From NCBI GenBank assembly GCA_009746045.1, contig RPFO01000312.1, positions 536,323 to 598,322 of the forward strand: a stretch of 62,000 nucleotides of DNA. The letters are read 5' to 3'. Shown here piece by piece: positions 50,342 to 61,713 of this stretch. The position numbers and the translations under genes are program-made. The notes below the pieces were generated by a model. It did no database searches. It was given only the letters and a program-made list of their open reading frames with translations, and was not told where the DNA came from. This stretch comes from Mesostigma viride (Eukaryota; Streptophyta; Mesostigmatophyceae; Mesostigmatales; Mesostigmataceae). Each line of letters starts with the position of its first letter. Position 1 is the stretch's first letter.

Positions 50342-51692
50342 AACACAATGGCACTTCACTGTGACTACCTAGCACATTGAGGAATTATTTCTCTGAGAAA
50401 AGGAATTACCGGGTGCAGTGTTAGGGAACGCGAAGTCAAGCTAGCCCGCCCTTTATTAGTATGGCCACGGAAACGTAGTGCAGACTTGAGTGCCGGGTGT
50501 GTTCTAATATTTAGGCCTTTAGCTAGTGTTGCTATGGTCTCGTCCTAATACCGCTATTACTCCTTGCATGGGTCGCGCCGGTCTTACAAAAGGCATTTGG
50601 ATGTTTGCCCAAGGTATAATTGGTCGTAAGGTCCGAAGGTAAATTGAGACGACGAACCTTTTACGTCCCTGGGATTCATACCTGTAAGCTTAAAGAGTAT
50701 TGTCAAGCCTGGTCTTTACTAGTCACAATAAAAGCAGGCTAAGCTTTTTTCCCCTCCTGAAACCCGTTGGGCGTGGTCGACGAATGACGGAAGACATTAT
50801 GGATGTACGCTTACCTGAGAACGGGCGTTTTCTCGTCTGAAAGCGCTGGGTCATACCAGCCCCACTTTCTCCCTCCCCTCCTGATCGACCATCCTGCCTT
50901 ATGCCTCCCCCCACCCCCACCCACCCACCCACACAACCCGCGCCGACCCTGCTTCCATCTCTCGTCTTCTATGCTTACCATGCCTTGCCTGCTCATACGT
51001 CGCTGTAAATTTCCAAGAAAGCATCTTATGAAATTGTCGGGAAAGGCAACAGAACGCTGCAACAATGCGTGCCTTTCCTATATGGCTTTCTGCATATCAA
51101 CTTGGTTGTATATCTCGTGAGTGAAAGTGAAGGATTTCATATATAGCATAATGTGTCGCATGTGATAATGGTAGTGATGTGTCATTTGTTGTAATGCTTT
51201 GTGCGTACGTGTGTTAGGGTAATACTTTTAGTGGATTGAAATAGTGTACATTGCTACTACATCTCGCGATTGGCTTTTGGGACATGCGGCCCGTGATGCT
51301 AGGATGGCAGTATATACAAAAATGTAGACCATTATACAACGAGATGAACACCATTTATGTGCCTTCTATAGTATGTGCATGCAACTTTGTTGCCACATGT
51401 CACGCCTAGAAATGGTGGTCCGTGGTCCATGGTGAGGTAATTGCTAGGCTGAGCCTTTAATTCAGGCCTAATTGGTTACAAGTTCGACATGCCGGCCGTA
51501 GCCATGTGCAGGATTGACCCGGCCGAGTTGTGTGTGTCAATGACCCCCAGGCCTGTTTGGGACCGGTCAGGTAGCTTCGCTTGATATTGCTAGCCATTTC
51601 GGGGCAATTGTTATACCGTAGTTGTTGTTAAAGAATTGGTGCATTCAGGGTGGGCTCACACTCATGGTCGCACTCATGGTCGCTAAATGATC
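50342..51692. other. MULE-2 left interior; no gene seen
   Basis: Short frames without motifs. Confidence 0.4.
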
Positions 51693-52341
51693 GCTATGGG
51701 TTTACATTGTGCTCAGACTATTCTACACTCATCTAAGACTATTGTACACCTGTCATCTCACCCTCAAGTGTATTTGTTGCACATGCTTCATGTGTGGCCA
51801 TCATGTAGGCCCCTTTATTCCCAAGTCCCACTGAGGACTTATGCCCGCGTGACGCAATCTAAGTGAAATAAATAATTGAAAACCAATTAGTACCCTTTGT
51901 AAAGCCTGTTAATGAATGTGCGGTGATCGCCCCCAACCATAGCAGCCATGGGATGAAACTAGGTGAATTTAGTGAATGCGTCACTCGAGCATAAATAATT
52001 AAATTAAATTAAATTATAACATTTTGTTGTCTCCTTGATAACATGACTCCGTTGGGATATCATGTAGCACATATTCCTTGCTGGATGGATGGAGGTGGGC
52101 AAAGCCGCGAAACCGAGCTAATCTAACTCTAAGCTAATCTAATCTAGAAAACCCTAGCTACTCTACTCAGCAAAGTGCCCCTTCCTCTTGGGGGATGGGG
52201 GCTTGCCCACAGGGGCTGGCGTGTGAGCCTGGACAATCCTCTTCCACCTCTTCTTGTTCTGCATAAAAGTTCAAGCAAGAGCATACATAACATTTGGGTC
52301 TTGATAACTAAACAAAACAATAATTACATGTGCTGGCTAGT
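51693..52341. repeat. Dispersed repeat, copy 2, split by a LINE
   Basis: Matches 41053-41420 up to 51993 and again from about 52286. The LINE at 52000-52270 separates the two parts. Confidence 0.85.
52000..52270 (-). mobile_element. 5'-truncated LINE inside the dispersed repeat
   Basis: On the minus strand it starts in the last 30 codons of the LINE protein (IVQAHTPAPVGKPP), then a UTR, the hairpin and an AATTTAATTTAATT tail. Flanks GAGCATA on both sides (51987-51993, 52279-52285) look like a target duplication, extendable imperfectly to about 13 bp. Confidence 0.85.
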
Positions 52342-52552
52342 GACCTCATGAGCATGCTGTGCTAACATGCACACATGACACCTAGCTGAATCAATTAATT
52401 AATCATCATGTGCATGGCTACGTGCAAATTAAAAATGTTGCCCCTACTTGAATCTGTGTTGCCGACCCGTACCCCACAACCCATACCCCACCACCCACTG
52501 ATCACAGAGATTTATGCTCATGTGCATTCGTGATTGCCCCCCCCCCAGGAGG

Positions 52553-52722
52553 ACTTCAGGGGCGCTTTGCTGATCGAGTAGAGTAGCTAGGATTTTATAG
52601 ATTAGTTTAGAGATAGCTTAGTTAGGTTTCGCGGCTTCGCCTGGACCCCCATCCATCAAGCAAGGGAATACATGCTACACGATCTCCCAACGGAGTCATG
52701 TTATAATTTAATTTAATGCGTG
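52553..52722 (+). mobile_element. LINE 3' end, plus
   Basis: Only the stop region, 3' UTR, hairpin CTCCCAACGGAG and ATTTAATTTAAT tail remain. Confidence 0.75.
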
Positions 52723-52726
52723 ATTG

Positions 52727-52790
52727 ATGCGGTTATGTCGATCATAACCGCATTTAATTAAACTTGATCATGTCGATCAAGTTTAATTAA
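52727..52790. repeat. Two adjacent hairpins with matching loops
   Basis: 52727-52753 has 11-bp perfect arms; 52754-52790 has 16-bp perfect arms (TTAATTAAACTTGATC). Both centres read ATGTCGAT. Confidence 0.9.
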
Positions 52791-52839
52791 TTAATCAAAA
52801 TAGGGCAGGTTGTGCTGTCCCAATAATTTTGTGAGTTAT

Positions 52840-53205
52840 ATCCACTCATCCTTAATCATGTACATGTGTGCCTATGATGAGCCACACCCCAGATGATGCC
52901 TAGCTTTATTTAGTTATGTTGTGCCCATGCAGGGAGTAACTCTCTGCTGAGACGCCATGCCCTAGCTTCTTTGTATAGCTATGCTGCTCTTCCCCCCATG
53001 ACAGGCTCCCCCTTCGCTGGGCATAGCTTGAAGATCATGGGGATGCAAGTGCCCTGGTGCACCTAGAGCAAGGGTCCTTTACATCCCCACCCTTGCAGGA
53101 AGTAGCTTAGGATGTATGATAGGCCATATGCCCCCCTCTCAAGGGCTGTGTGCTACATATACTCCCAACGGAGTTATGTTACAATTCAATTCAATTCAAT
53201 TCAAT
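52840..53205 (+). repeat. ORF1-type LINE 3' UTR with ATTCA tail
   Basis: Follows the order of the segment after the intact ORF1 (61785-62000) and completes it to the 3' end: hairpin CTCCCAACGGAG and four ATTCA units. Confidence 0.75.
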
Positions 53206-53984
53206 ATCCACTCAAACTGTAGCCCCATCCCCTTTCCATACCCGTGACGCAGTCTAGGTGACATTCATTCATCCATTACGTGTAGTACGTGTATGGACAT
53301 TCATTACTTCATACACTAATTAATTACTTGCTTACTTATTCATTAATTAATATACTCACGTTAATCAAATAATCAATTAGTCATACCTCATGCTTCATTA
53401 TCCACTCAGTTTCTAGTGACAGGGTTGCAGGTACCACGGCCCGAATCACTATGCTTACCAAATTTGGTAACATGGGGAGCCCACACCGACTGTAGAGCGG
53501 TAAGGCCAAATATGGAGGGATAAGAACATGGAGAGCTGCATAACCTATATCATTAGCTAGCACATGGAAAACTACTACCTACAATACACATGACATGAAG
53601 CCACCATAGCTAACAAGCCTGGGCAACGTGATCGACATAAAGGCAGGTGTTTGGTCAGTTAGCTCTTCAGTTTATAGCTCCAAGCTCCACCAACTGCTGG
53701 ACTCTCACGGATTTGTAGCAGTGTCGGCCCGCATGCCTAGTCAACGCCGGCATGAATAATCAGGACTGGAACCTCGGATGATGGCCAATGCTGAGATGTC
53801 CGCTGTCTGTGTCCACACAATCAGACATGCAAGGAGGGCAAAAAATCAACCTAGAAATGACCAACATGCGTGTGCACACACACATGCACGCATACAAAGG
53901 AATGTCAAGCTATGGGCGAAACATGCTTCTTTCTTTTTGCCTATTCTGTTAACTTGCATGCAAATGTACACGCAAAAAGAAAAC
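53206..53984. other. MULE-2 interior; no gene seen
   Basis: 53390-53500 shares a repeat with 38650-38760. Nothing else is identified. Confidence 0.4.
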
Positions 53985-54810
53985 TTGGGAGGGAGCGAGG
54001 GAGGGAGGGAGGGAGGGAGGGAGGGAGGGAGGGAGGAGGGAGGGAGGGAGGAGGGAGGGAGGGAGGGAGGGAGGAGGGAGGGAGGGAGGGAGGGAGGGAG
54101 GGAGGGAGGGAGGGAGGGAGGGAGGGAGGGAGGGAGGGAGGAGGGAGGGAGGGAGGGAGGGAGGGAGGGAGGGAGGGAGGGAGGGAGGGAGGGAGGGAGG
54201 GAGGGAGGGAGGGAGGGAGGGAGGAGGGAGGGAGGGAGGAGGGAGGGAGGAGGGAGGGAGGGAGGGAGGGAGGGAGGGAGGGAGGAGGGAGGGAGGGAGG
54301 GAGGGAGGAGGGAGGGAGGGAGGGAGGGAGGGAGGGAGGGAGGGAGGAGGGAGGGAGGGAGGGAGGGAGGAGGGAGGAGGGAGGGAGGGAGGGGGAGGGA
54401 GGGAGGGAGGAGGAGGAGGGAGGGAGGGAGGGAGGGAGGGAGGAGGGAGGGAGGGAGGGAGGAGGGAGGGAGGGAGGGAGGGAGGGAGGGGGAGGAGGGA
54501 GGGAGGAGGAGGGAGGGAGGGAGGAGGAGGGAGGGAGGAGGGAGGGAGGAGGGGGAGGGAGGGAGGGAGGGAGGAGGGAGGGAGGGAGGAGGAGGGAGGG
54601 AGGGAGGAGGGAGGGAGGGAGGGAGGGAGGAGGGAGGGAGGAGGGAGGGAGGGAGGGAGGGAGGGAGGAGGGAGGGAGGGAGGGAGGGAGGAGGGAGGGA
54701 GGAGGGAGGGAGGGAGGGAGGGGGAGGAGGGAGGGAGGGAGGGAGGGAGGGAGGGAGGGAGGGAGGGAGGGAGGGAGGGAGGGAGGGAGGGAGGGAGGGA
54801 GGGAGGGAGC
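53985..54810 (+). repeat. GGGA/GGGAG array, about 820 bp
   Basis: Pure purine on the plus strand, GGGA tetranucleotides with regular loss of one base (GGAGGGAGG). All three frames stay open as Gly-Arg-Glu repeats; not coding. Confidence 0.97.
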
Positions 54811-55450
54811 TCAGCCTCCAGATTCTTAGGGTCGAGTGCTTGTTAACAGCACGCTATCGACCGAGTACAGCGGGGTTGTGCCGAACATCTCGAGTGCATC
54901 CCCTGGTTGCAGGCTTATTAACCGGCCACTGCCCTTTCTCTACACACATGCGCCACCAAGCCCCATGGCATGGCGCTAAAATCTCCAGCAAAAATACTGG
55001 AATCTAGAAAATAAGGTAGTAAGTAAGCTCTCTAATAATTACCCGCGTTACTTTTTTCTAGTTACGGGGGTTGAAAGTCACAACAAGAAGACATTTTGGA
55101 TGGCAGACCGCAGGCACCCCCGCACACTTATGCATCACCACATGCCCTTCAACGAGAAGAACACCGCCTGATTCTGATAAGCGGGTTACGATCACAAAAG
55201 CGGAAAGGAATCATTAGTTCACATTGCAGTGACACTAGGCGCAGGGGCTGTAATAACTTCGGCTCATAATGTGAACATCGGGAACGGGCCGATAAGGCTG
55301 CGTCTTCTCAACGCACATGCTATGCCGGGCGAGGAATGTGATGACGAGTACGGGCTGGCAAGTGGGGTTGTTCAGCAAGGCGAAACAAGTCTTCATGTTA
55401 TTATGCGCCACTTGAACAGGAACCCAAATAAAGGTTTTGTGGGCGCAACG

Positions 55451-55690
55451 CCTCACCTAAGGCAGACATCCAAACGATGCCGTTGACCAACCGCTAGGGA
55501 AATCGCGAGAAGGGCCACCAGCACACCCTGCCTGCTGCTGTTCAAGCAGCAAATTAAATGCTGCCGGGACGGGCCGGCGCGGCCATGAAATCTGCGAATC
55601 ATGAGCTCGTTGTTGCAGTGGATGTCAACAGCCGGCTCCCCCCCCGCGTCGAGCACGAAAGGCGAACAGGAATTTGAAAGCAAAAGATGA
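55451..55690 (-). pseudogene. Decayed exon of the MULE accessory gene in MULE-2
   Basis: On the minus strand the sequence from ACATCCACTGCAACAA to the donor CTTAG|GTGAGG matches 27220-27372 in MULE-1, including GTGGCC..TCTCGC and the hydrophobic VLVALLAISLAV. The frame after the ATG is shifted and stops early, and no later exons are recognisable. It reads inward from the right TIR, as the MULE-1 copy does from the left TIR. Confidence 0.7.
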
Positions 55691-56196
55691 CGGTCGCACG
55701 TAGCAAACCTACCCGCCCCTGCGCAGCTTACAAGTTTATTCCAGGAACTGATCTTAATTACAACATATTTCGCCTTTTCGTCGTGCCGATTCAGATGTTG
55801 CACACACCGGTAAACCAGTCATCTAGTTACAAGAAGCGTAAAGAGGAATAAATGTAGAGGGTGCCACGAACTTGAGTGCCAGCGAGCTCGAGTCTGGCTA
55901 GTAGCATCACAATTCAACGATGTCCTCCATGGTCGTGACTCGTGACTCGTCGCTCCAACTTGTGAAATTTGTGATCTAGGTAAACCTGTCACAGCTGTTT
56001 TTAATTTACGCGCCAAAGCTCGCGCCAAACATGGACACAGGCGCGTAGGGCCGTAGCTGGCGCGCAATGCTCCTCGTCGGCGCAGCGCTTTGTTGGGTGC
56101 TGAAACTGCAAGTGCGGTAATGCGCCGGACCTCCGCACTCGTCCCCGCACAAGAGTTTTCTTCATCCTGGCCCGAATAGGAGCTTCCCTGGGAACA

Positions 56197-57795
56197 CTTA
56201 GGGACGAAGGGGGTGCATAGGTTTGGGGGGGTTATTCGCCATAGCTTGGTAACGTGCATTGAGAAAGTATCACGTGACTTTGGCGGGAAATTTTCACTCG
56301 CACGCGCGCGTAACGAGATATGGCTGCCAACGTGCCGTTATCAGGGAAATTTGCGTCGCGCGGCTAGAAACGGTTTAGAATGTTGCTCAGAATGATGATG
56401 CGTGATTTCCGTAGGTCAGGCATGGCCAGATTTTTAGGATTGGGAAAATACAGGTAGGAAAATACTGCCTTCTTGGTCGTCAGTGCCAGACAAGTCATCG
56501 CCTATCATATGTCGATTTTCTCCTTATGGCCGGGCAGTCTGCGCCAGCCCGAGCATCCAGGTTGGCTACGGGATGTCCCCTGCAGCATTTGCTGCGAATG
56601 CGGACGCATTTATAGGTCATCTTTGAACGAAACATCAACCTGGTAATCATAAAGGATGCATGCATGATGCGGCTATGGCGGCCTATGCCCGTAGAGCCAC
56701 GGTATCTGTGAGTTATGGTGGTCCCGGCCAGCGGACCCCGGGCAGGACATGAACGAGCTGGGTACGACAACGTATTTGCGTGTTGTTTGCAGCGGAATTC
56801 GTCTCCCATGCATTATATATGACGATTTTATCTTTGCATATTTCATCAAGCTTTCATGCCTGTTGTAGAGAGTGGTTTCAGCCCTGAAAGTGCCCAGTTT
56901 ATGGCATATCTTTGGAGTGTATCATTCCGTTAGTGCAGGTAGGCAACGTGTTTGTATTCCAGCACTTTTGGCAGCATTTTATAGCTTTTTATAATGCATT
57001 ATTGTGTTGCATGTCATAGATAGCTGTTTACACGCGCGTAACCCACACACATATATGAGCACGTTATATAGAGGTAATGGGTTATCCGGGTGGTCTGACC
57101 CAAGGAAACCCCCATTGGACTATCCAACTAAATTGTCCAATGTTGGTATTGAGGTTCCCTACCCTCCCTGGGAAAAAAGGGGGGGGTAAACTTTTCCTTG
57201 GGGGAAAAAGATCGTCTTTTGGCCAACTTTGACTAGAGCTATCATCCAAATGCTTTGATAAAGCCATGGTATTATTGCATATTCTGAAAGCCCTTGAAGT
57301 GTAGATACTCCTAGCATCTTGGTTGGGGGTATTTGGAGTTGTGGCCTGTGAGTTATGATTTTTTTCATTTTCAGGGGTATGAAAGTGCCAAAAATGGGTC
57401 AGCGGACTATGGGTTAAGTAGGGGTGGTCATAGTGGCCGGTTTCCCTCGCTTCCTTGTAAACCAGGCTCTGCGTCAAGATCACAGACGACCGGGTAAGTA
57501 GTTGTTCCAGCCTGTTCTAGTTTGTATGACGCCTGCTATTAGGCGTTCTTGTTATTGTCGTTCATCATCGCCGTGACCGTCGTGGCCAGCAGCGTGCTTT
57601 TTTTACATACCGGATGGTGTCGACTTGTTTATTGATAGCGCATTGGTGAATATCGCTGCATGGAGGAATATCGGCTACAACCCGCGGGAAAGTGCTGGCT
57701 CCAATGTTCTTTTTGTATGCAGGCTGACGGCACTGCCAAGCCGGAGACGAATATGACGCTCGTTATAATGCCAGTCATTCAGACCGACTGCGCGA
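56197..57795. other. No supported gene
   Basis: A frame at 57483-57082 (minus) has no recognisable domain. Nothing repeated was found within the window. Confidence 0.4.
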
Positions 57796-59090
57796 CTGGT
57801 TGTGGGATACACGTTCCTGGTTGTGGGATGTGTTCCTGGTTGTGGGATACTTGTTCCTGGTTGTGGGATGTGTTGCTGGTTGTAGGATACTTGTTCCTGG
57901 TTGTGGGATACACGTTCCTGGTTGTGGGATGTGTTCCTTGTTGTGGGATACTTGTTCCTGGTTGTGGAATGCACGTTCCTGGTTGTAGGATACTTGTTCC
58001 TGGTTGTGGGATAGCAGTTCTTGGTTGTGGGATGTGTTCCTGGCTGTGGGATGCACGTTCCTGGTTGTGGGATACTTGTTCCTGGTTGTGGGATACACGT
58101 TCCTGGTTGTGGGATACTTGTTCCTGGTTGTGGGAAACACGTTCCTGGTGGTGGGAAACACGTTCCTGGTTGTGGGATACTTGTTCCTGGTTGTGGGATA
58201 CTTGTTCCTGGTTGTGGGATACACGTTCCTGGTTGTGGGATACACGTTCCTGGTTGTGGGATACTTGTTCCTGGTTGTGGGAAACACGTTCCTGGTTGTG
58301 GGATACACGTTCCTGGTTGTGGGAAACACGTTCCTGGTTGTGGGAAACACGTTCCTGGTTGTGGGAAACACGTTCCTGGTTGTGGGATACTTGTTCCTGG
58401 TTGTGGGATACACGTTCCTGGTTGTGGGAAACACGTTCCAGGTTGTGGGATACACGTTCCTGGTTGTGGGATACACGTTCCTGGTTGTGGGAAACACGTT
58501 CCTGGTTGTGGGATACTTATTCCTGGTTGTGGGAAACACGTTCCTGGTTGTGGGATACTTGTTCCTGGTTGTGGGATACTTGTTCCTGGTTGTGGGAAAC
58601 ACGTTCCTGGTTGTGGGAAACATGTTCCTGGTGGTGGGAAACACGTTCCTGGTTGTGGGATACACGTTCCTGGTTGTGGGAAACACGTTCCTGGTTGTGG
58701 GATACTTGTTCCTGGTTGTGGGATACTTGTTCCTGGTTGTGGGATACACGTTCCTGGTTGTGGGATACTTGTTCCTGGTGGTGGGAAACACGTTCCTGGT
58801 GGTGGGAAACACGTTCCTGGTTGTAGGATACTTGTTCCTGGTTGTGGGATACACGTTCCTGGTTCTGGGATACTTGTTCCTGGTTGTGGGAAACACGTTC
58901 CTGGTTGTGGGAAACACGTTCCTGGTTGTGGGATACACGTTCCTGGTTGTGGGAAACACGTTCCTAGTTGTGGGATACACGTTCTTGGTTGTGGGATAGT
59001 CGTTCCTGGTTGTGGGATACACGTTCCTGGTTGTGGGAAACACGTTCTTGGTTGTGGGATAGTCGAGCCTAGTTGTGGGATGTGTTCCTG
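57796..59090 (+). repeat. 21-bp minisatellite, about 60 copies
   Basis: Unit GTTCCTGGTTGTGGGATACAC with variants GATACTT and GAAACAC. Since 21 is a multiple of three, frames of 330-470 codons are open on both strands; none has other features of a gene. Confidence 0.97.
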
Positions 59091-59505
59091 GTCCAAATAT
59101 AAAGGGGCACGGGAATTAGCGATAGCAGAGGGGGCTCGGGAATAACGTTAGCAGAGGGGCACGGGCACTAACGTTAGTGAAGGGGCACGGGCACTAACGT
59201 TAGCAGAGGGGGCTGGGCACTAACGTTAGTAAAGGGGCACGGGCACTAACGTTAGCAGAGGGGGCTGGGCACTAACGTTAGTAAAGGGGCACAGGCACTA
59301 ACATTAGCAGAGGGGCTGGGCACTAACGTTAGTAAAGGGGCACGGGCACTAACGATAGCAGAGGGGGGTGGGAATTAAAGTTTATTAGCAGAGGGGGAAA
59401 TAATTATAGTAGAGGGGGGGGCACTAACGTTAGCAGAGGGGCACGAGCACTAACGTTAGTAGTAAAGGGGCGCGGGCACTAACGTTAGCAGAGGGGGTTG
59501 ACACT
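59091..59505 (+). repeat. 26-bp repeat carrying the palindrome ACTAACGTTAGT
   Basis: About 13 copies alternate GGGGCACGGGCACTAACGTT with GCAGAG or TAAAG spacers. The inner 12-mer is a perfect palindrome, kept in most copies. Confidence 0.9.
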
Positions 59506-60075
59506 ATACGTACCAACTTGATTATTTGGGTGGTTATGCCCTTTCATACGGCTTCACGATGCATGGCTTTACATTTCCCTTCCTTATTTAAGTGAATGAC
59601 ATGGGGAGACATGCTGTAGGACTTGGCGCACTTTGCCTGAGCAAGGTGTGACAATTAATTCACCGCTATAAATGTGAATGGACCAAGTTCGTCGAAACGG
59701 GGAAATAACGTTACTTGATACTAGATTTAGGGAGGTCCTGTGTTCGTAACTTGCTGGTAGCTACTGTGGTTTCTCATTTTCGGTGTTGTCCGTGGAATCT
59801 CATATTGGGGCAGCTAGCCCCATGCACGTTGAGCGCTTAATGACAACAATACAAGATTTAGACGCGTAGGGGGGCAAGAATCAATTGTGCGTCGGCACGG
59901 TAGCTTGCATCATTCACGATTTGTGTGTTTTAATCGAAGGGCATCTACTTAGTTCGGCAGAGCAACGGGGGTTGTTTAGTTAGTAGTTAGTTAGTACTTA
60001 CTTAGTTAAAATAGTTAGTCAGTTAGTTAGCTAGTGAGCTAGTTAGAACTTGATAGGTAGGTCAGGTAGGTAGGT
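59506..60075. other. No gene; GTTA/GGTA low complexity near the end
   Basis: AGTTAGTTAGT and GGTAGGTAGG runs lie at 59970-60075. Confidence 0.5.
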
Positions 60076-60150
60076 AATTAATTAATTAATTAATTAGACT
60101 CATGCTCCCGTTTAGGCTCACCTCCTTTATGCTCACCTCCCCACGAGCCA
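60076..60150 (-). repeat. LINE 3' tail and hairpin remnant, minus
   Basis: TTAATTAATTAATTAG then CTCATGCTCCCGTTT, the start of the 3' end seen at 20858. Confidence 0.6.
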
Positions 60151-60291
60151 CGAGCCACGAGGTAGCCATGGCTGTCGGAGCTCATAACTTTCACGTTTGA
60201 GCACCGAATTCAGCTGTGAATATCACAATCGCTTCGTCTTTCTTAGACGCACATGCTGATATAACTTTCCGAAGCTATAACGCACTATACG

Positions 60292-61713
60292 ATGAGCAAA
60301 CGCCTCTCGACGCAACGCAGCCTGGCGGCTGCGCTCAGCAATGAAAATACGTCTGCAGCCCCGGCTGCAGCTTCGCCAACCGGCCCAGAAGGCAGCGGCG
60401 CCACTAGCCAAGCTCTAGTGGTCGCCCAGCCCCCGCTGGCCGCCTCGCCAGCAGCGTCGCCTGAACCCAAGCGCAGTCGCCCTGCCGAGCCGACCTGGGA
60501 GGAGTACGACTTTGACGCCAGCCAGCCCGGCTTTTTCGACAAGCTTAACCCCGACAGGATCCTGAGCTACGTGTTTTTCGGATCGTATGCCTCGCTTCTC
60601 GAGATGTGCAAGCAACTCTTCCATCAGGGCCGCCTCACCGATGCTTTCCAGAGACGCACCCACAACTTCGACCAAATCCTCCAATGCCGCCGCCCCAACC
60701 TTCAGATTCGCGTCCTTTTCTCCCTCCTCGGCCGCTCCCTCGAGGAGCTTTGGCCCCCAAAGCCCCTCACCACCACCTTAACCGAATCCTCCATCCGCTC
60801 ACTCCTCAAGGAGGCCCTCGAGCAGCACGTGGCCCCCATCGCAGCAGATGTGGCGGTCATGGGCAGCACGTTGGCTGCCGAGCTCCCCCTCCTCTCCACC
60901 GCCACCTCCACCATCTCCACCGCCACCTCCACCCTCCTCGCCTCCTCCACCGCCACCACCTCCACCTCCGACGCCATCACCGCCCAGCTCCGTGACATCG
61001 ACCAGCGTCTTAAGGACAACGCCATTGCTATCGAGGTTCTGCAGAATACCGCAGGCCTCACCGCCCAGGCGGTGAAGGACATTGCCGCCAAGCCAGCCTC
61101 GGCTGGCCTGGCCGGCGATGCTCCTCCCATCACCACCTGGGCGGACATGCTTAAGCAACATACCACCTCCACCACCTCCGCCGTCGCAGCCCAGCTTCAA
61201 CGGCAGACGCTTGACCTCCGCGAGGAGGCCGAGCTCGCCAAGCGCAGCCTCAACGTCATTGTCAAGAACTTCAAGATGGAGGAAGGTGAGAATTCCGAGA
61301 AGCTTTTGCGTGCGTTTGAGAGAGAAATCCTTGGTCGCATGGGCCTTAACGGTGAGATAGAGCTGGCTGCCCACCGCCTTCCCCGCGCGCGGGGTAAGGC
61401 AGGGCCGCCCCCGCTCCTCCTCACCTTTAAGACCCCGGCGGACAAGATTTCTTTTCTCAGACGCCGCAAGCGGCTCGAGAAGACTCTCTTCACCCTTGAT
61501 GACGACTTGACCCTGGCGCAGCAACAACGGCGACGGGAGCTATGGCCGACCTACCTCCAGCTCCGGCAGACCAAGGCGGGGCAGCCGGTGTACTGGAAGG
61601 GGGCGGCCATCTACGTCGGCCACAAGCCCTGGCAGGCGACCCCCCCCCCCCCGCGGCCCCAGCGACCCCAGACGCCCCAGCTTAGGGAATACAGCAGTAG
61701 TAGTGCAGAATAG
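60292..61713 (+). CDS. Intact LINE ORF1 (L1-type RNA-binding protein)
   Basis: Binds LINE RNA as a trimeric chaperone in ribonucleoprotein particles. The 473-residue frame starts at ATG 60292. Residues 1-90 are Ala/Pro-rich. A conserved block follows (NLQIRVLFSLLGRSLEELWP), then a Ser/Thr/Ala-rich predicted helical region (200-290), an RRM-like part (SLNVIVKNFKMEEGE, AHRLPRARGK, LLLTFKTP) and the L1 ORF1 C-terminal domain (TLDDDLTLAQQQRRRELWP). The end is Pro/Ser-rich. The 3' side (61714-62000) is the ORF1-type UTR and continues beyond the window, with no ORF2 start. The copy at 1006-2110 is a broken relative. Intactness implies fairly recent activity. An L1-type rather than a CR1-type ORF1 is the best fit. 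Confidence 0.9.
   Translation: MSKRLSTQRSLAAALSNENTSAAPAAASPTGPEGSGATSQALVVAQPPLAASPAASPEPKRSRPAEPTWEEYDFDASQPGFFDKLNPDRILSYVFFGSYASLLEMCKQLFHQGRLTDAFQRRTHNFDQILQCRRPNLQIRVLFSLLGRSLEELWPPKPLTTTLTESSIRSLLKEALEQHVAPIAADVAVMGSTLAAELPLLSTATSTISTATSTLLASSTATTSTSDAITAQLRDIDQRLKDNAIAIEVLQNTAGLTAQAVKDIAAKPASAGLAGDAPPITTWADMLKQHTTSTTSAVAAQLQRQTLDLREEAELAKRSLNVIVKNFKMEEGENSEKLLRAFEREILGRMGLNGEIELAAHRLPRARGKAGPPPLLLTFKTPADKISFLRRRKRLEKTLFTLDDDLTLAQQQRRRELWPTYLQLRQTKAGQPVYWKGAAIYVGHKPWQATPPPPRPQRPQTPQLREYSSSSAE

Larger units (their letters stand above)
50166..56187. mobile_element. MULE-2, 6.0-kb non-autonomous Mutator-like element
   Basis: Ends are inverted repeats starting GGAAGCTCCTATTCGG, alike over about 76 bp (50166-50241, 56112-56187), flanked by the perfect 9-bp duplication CTGGGAACA (50157-50165, 56188-56196). 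The left end further resembles the MULE-1 TIR up to about 50305. The interior has no transposase. It holds a dispersed repeat with a nested LINE, other LINE 3' ends, a GGGA array and a decayed exon of the MULE-1 accessory gene. Confidence 0.94.

Noticed and set aside
53778-55007. 409-codon and overlapping 319-codon Gly-Arg-Glu frames
   Set aside because: They are translations of the GGGA array, open in all frames, with no start context or conserved part.
57082-57483. 133-codon minus-strand frame
   Set aside because: No recognisable domain, no ATG context or introns to support it.
57660-59145. Frames of 330-470 codons on both strands
   Set aside because: Products of the 21-bp minisatellite, whose unit is a multiple of three.
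57796-59505. CRISPR-like repeat array
   Set aside because: The units are contiguous with no unique spacers, and the DNA is eukaryotic.
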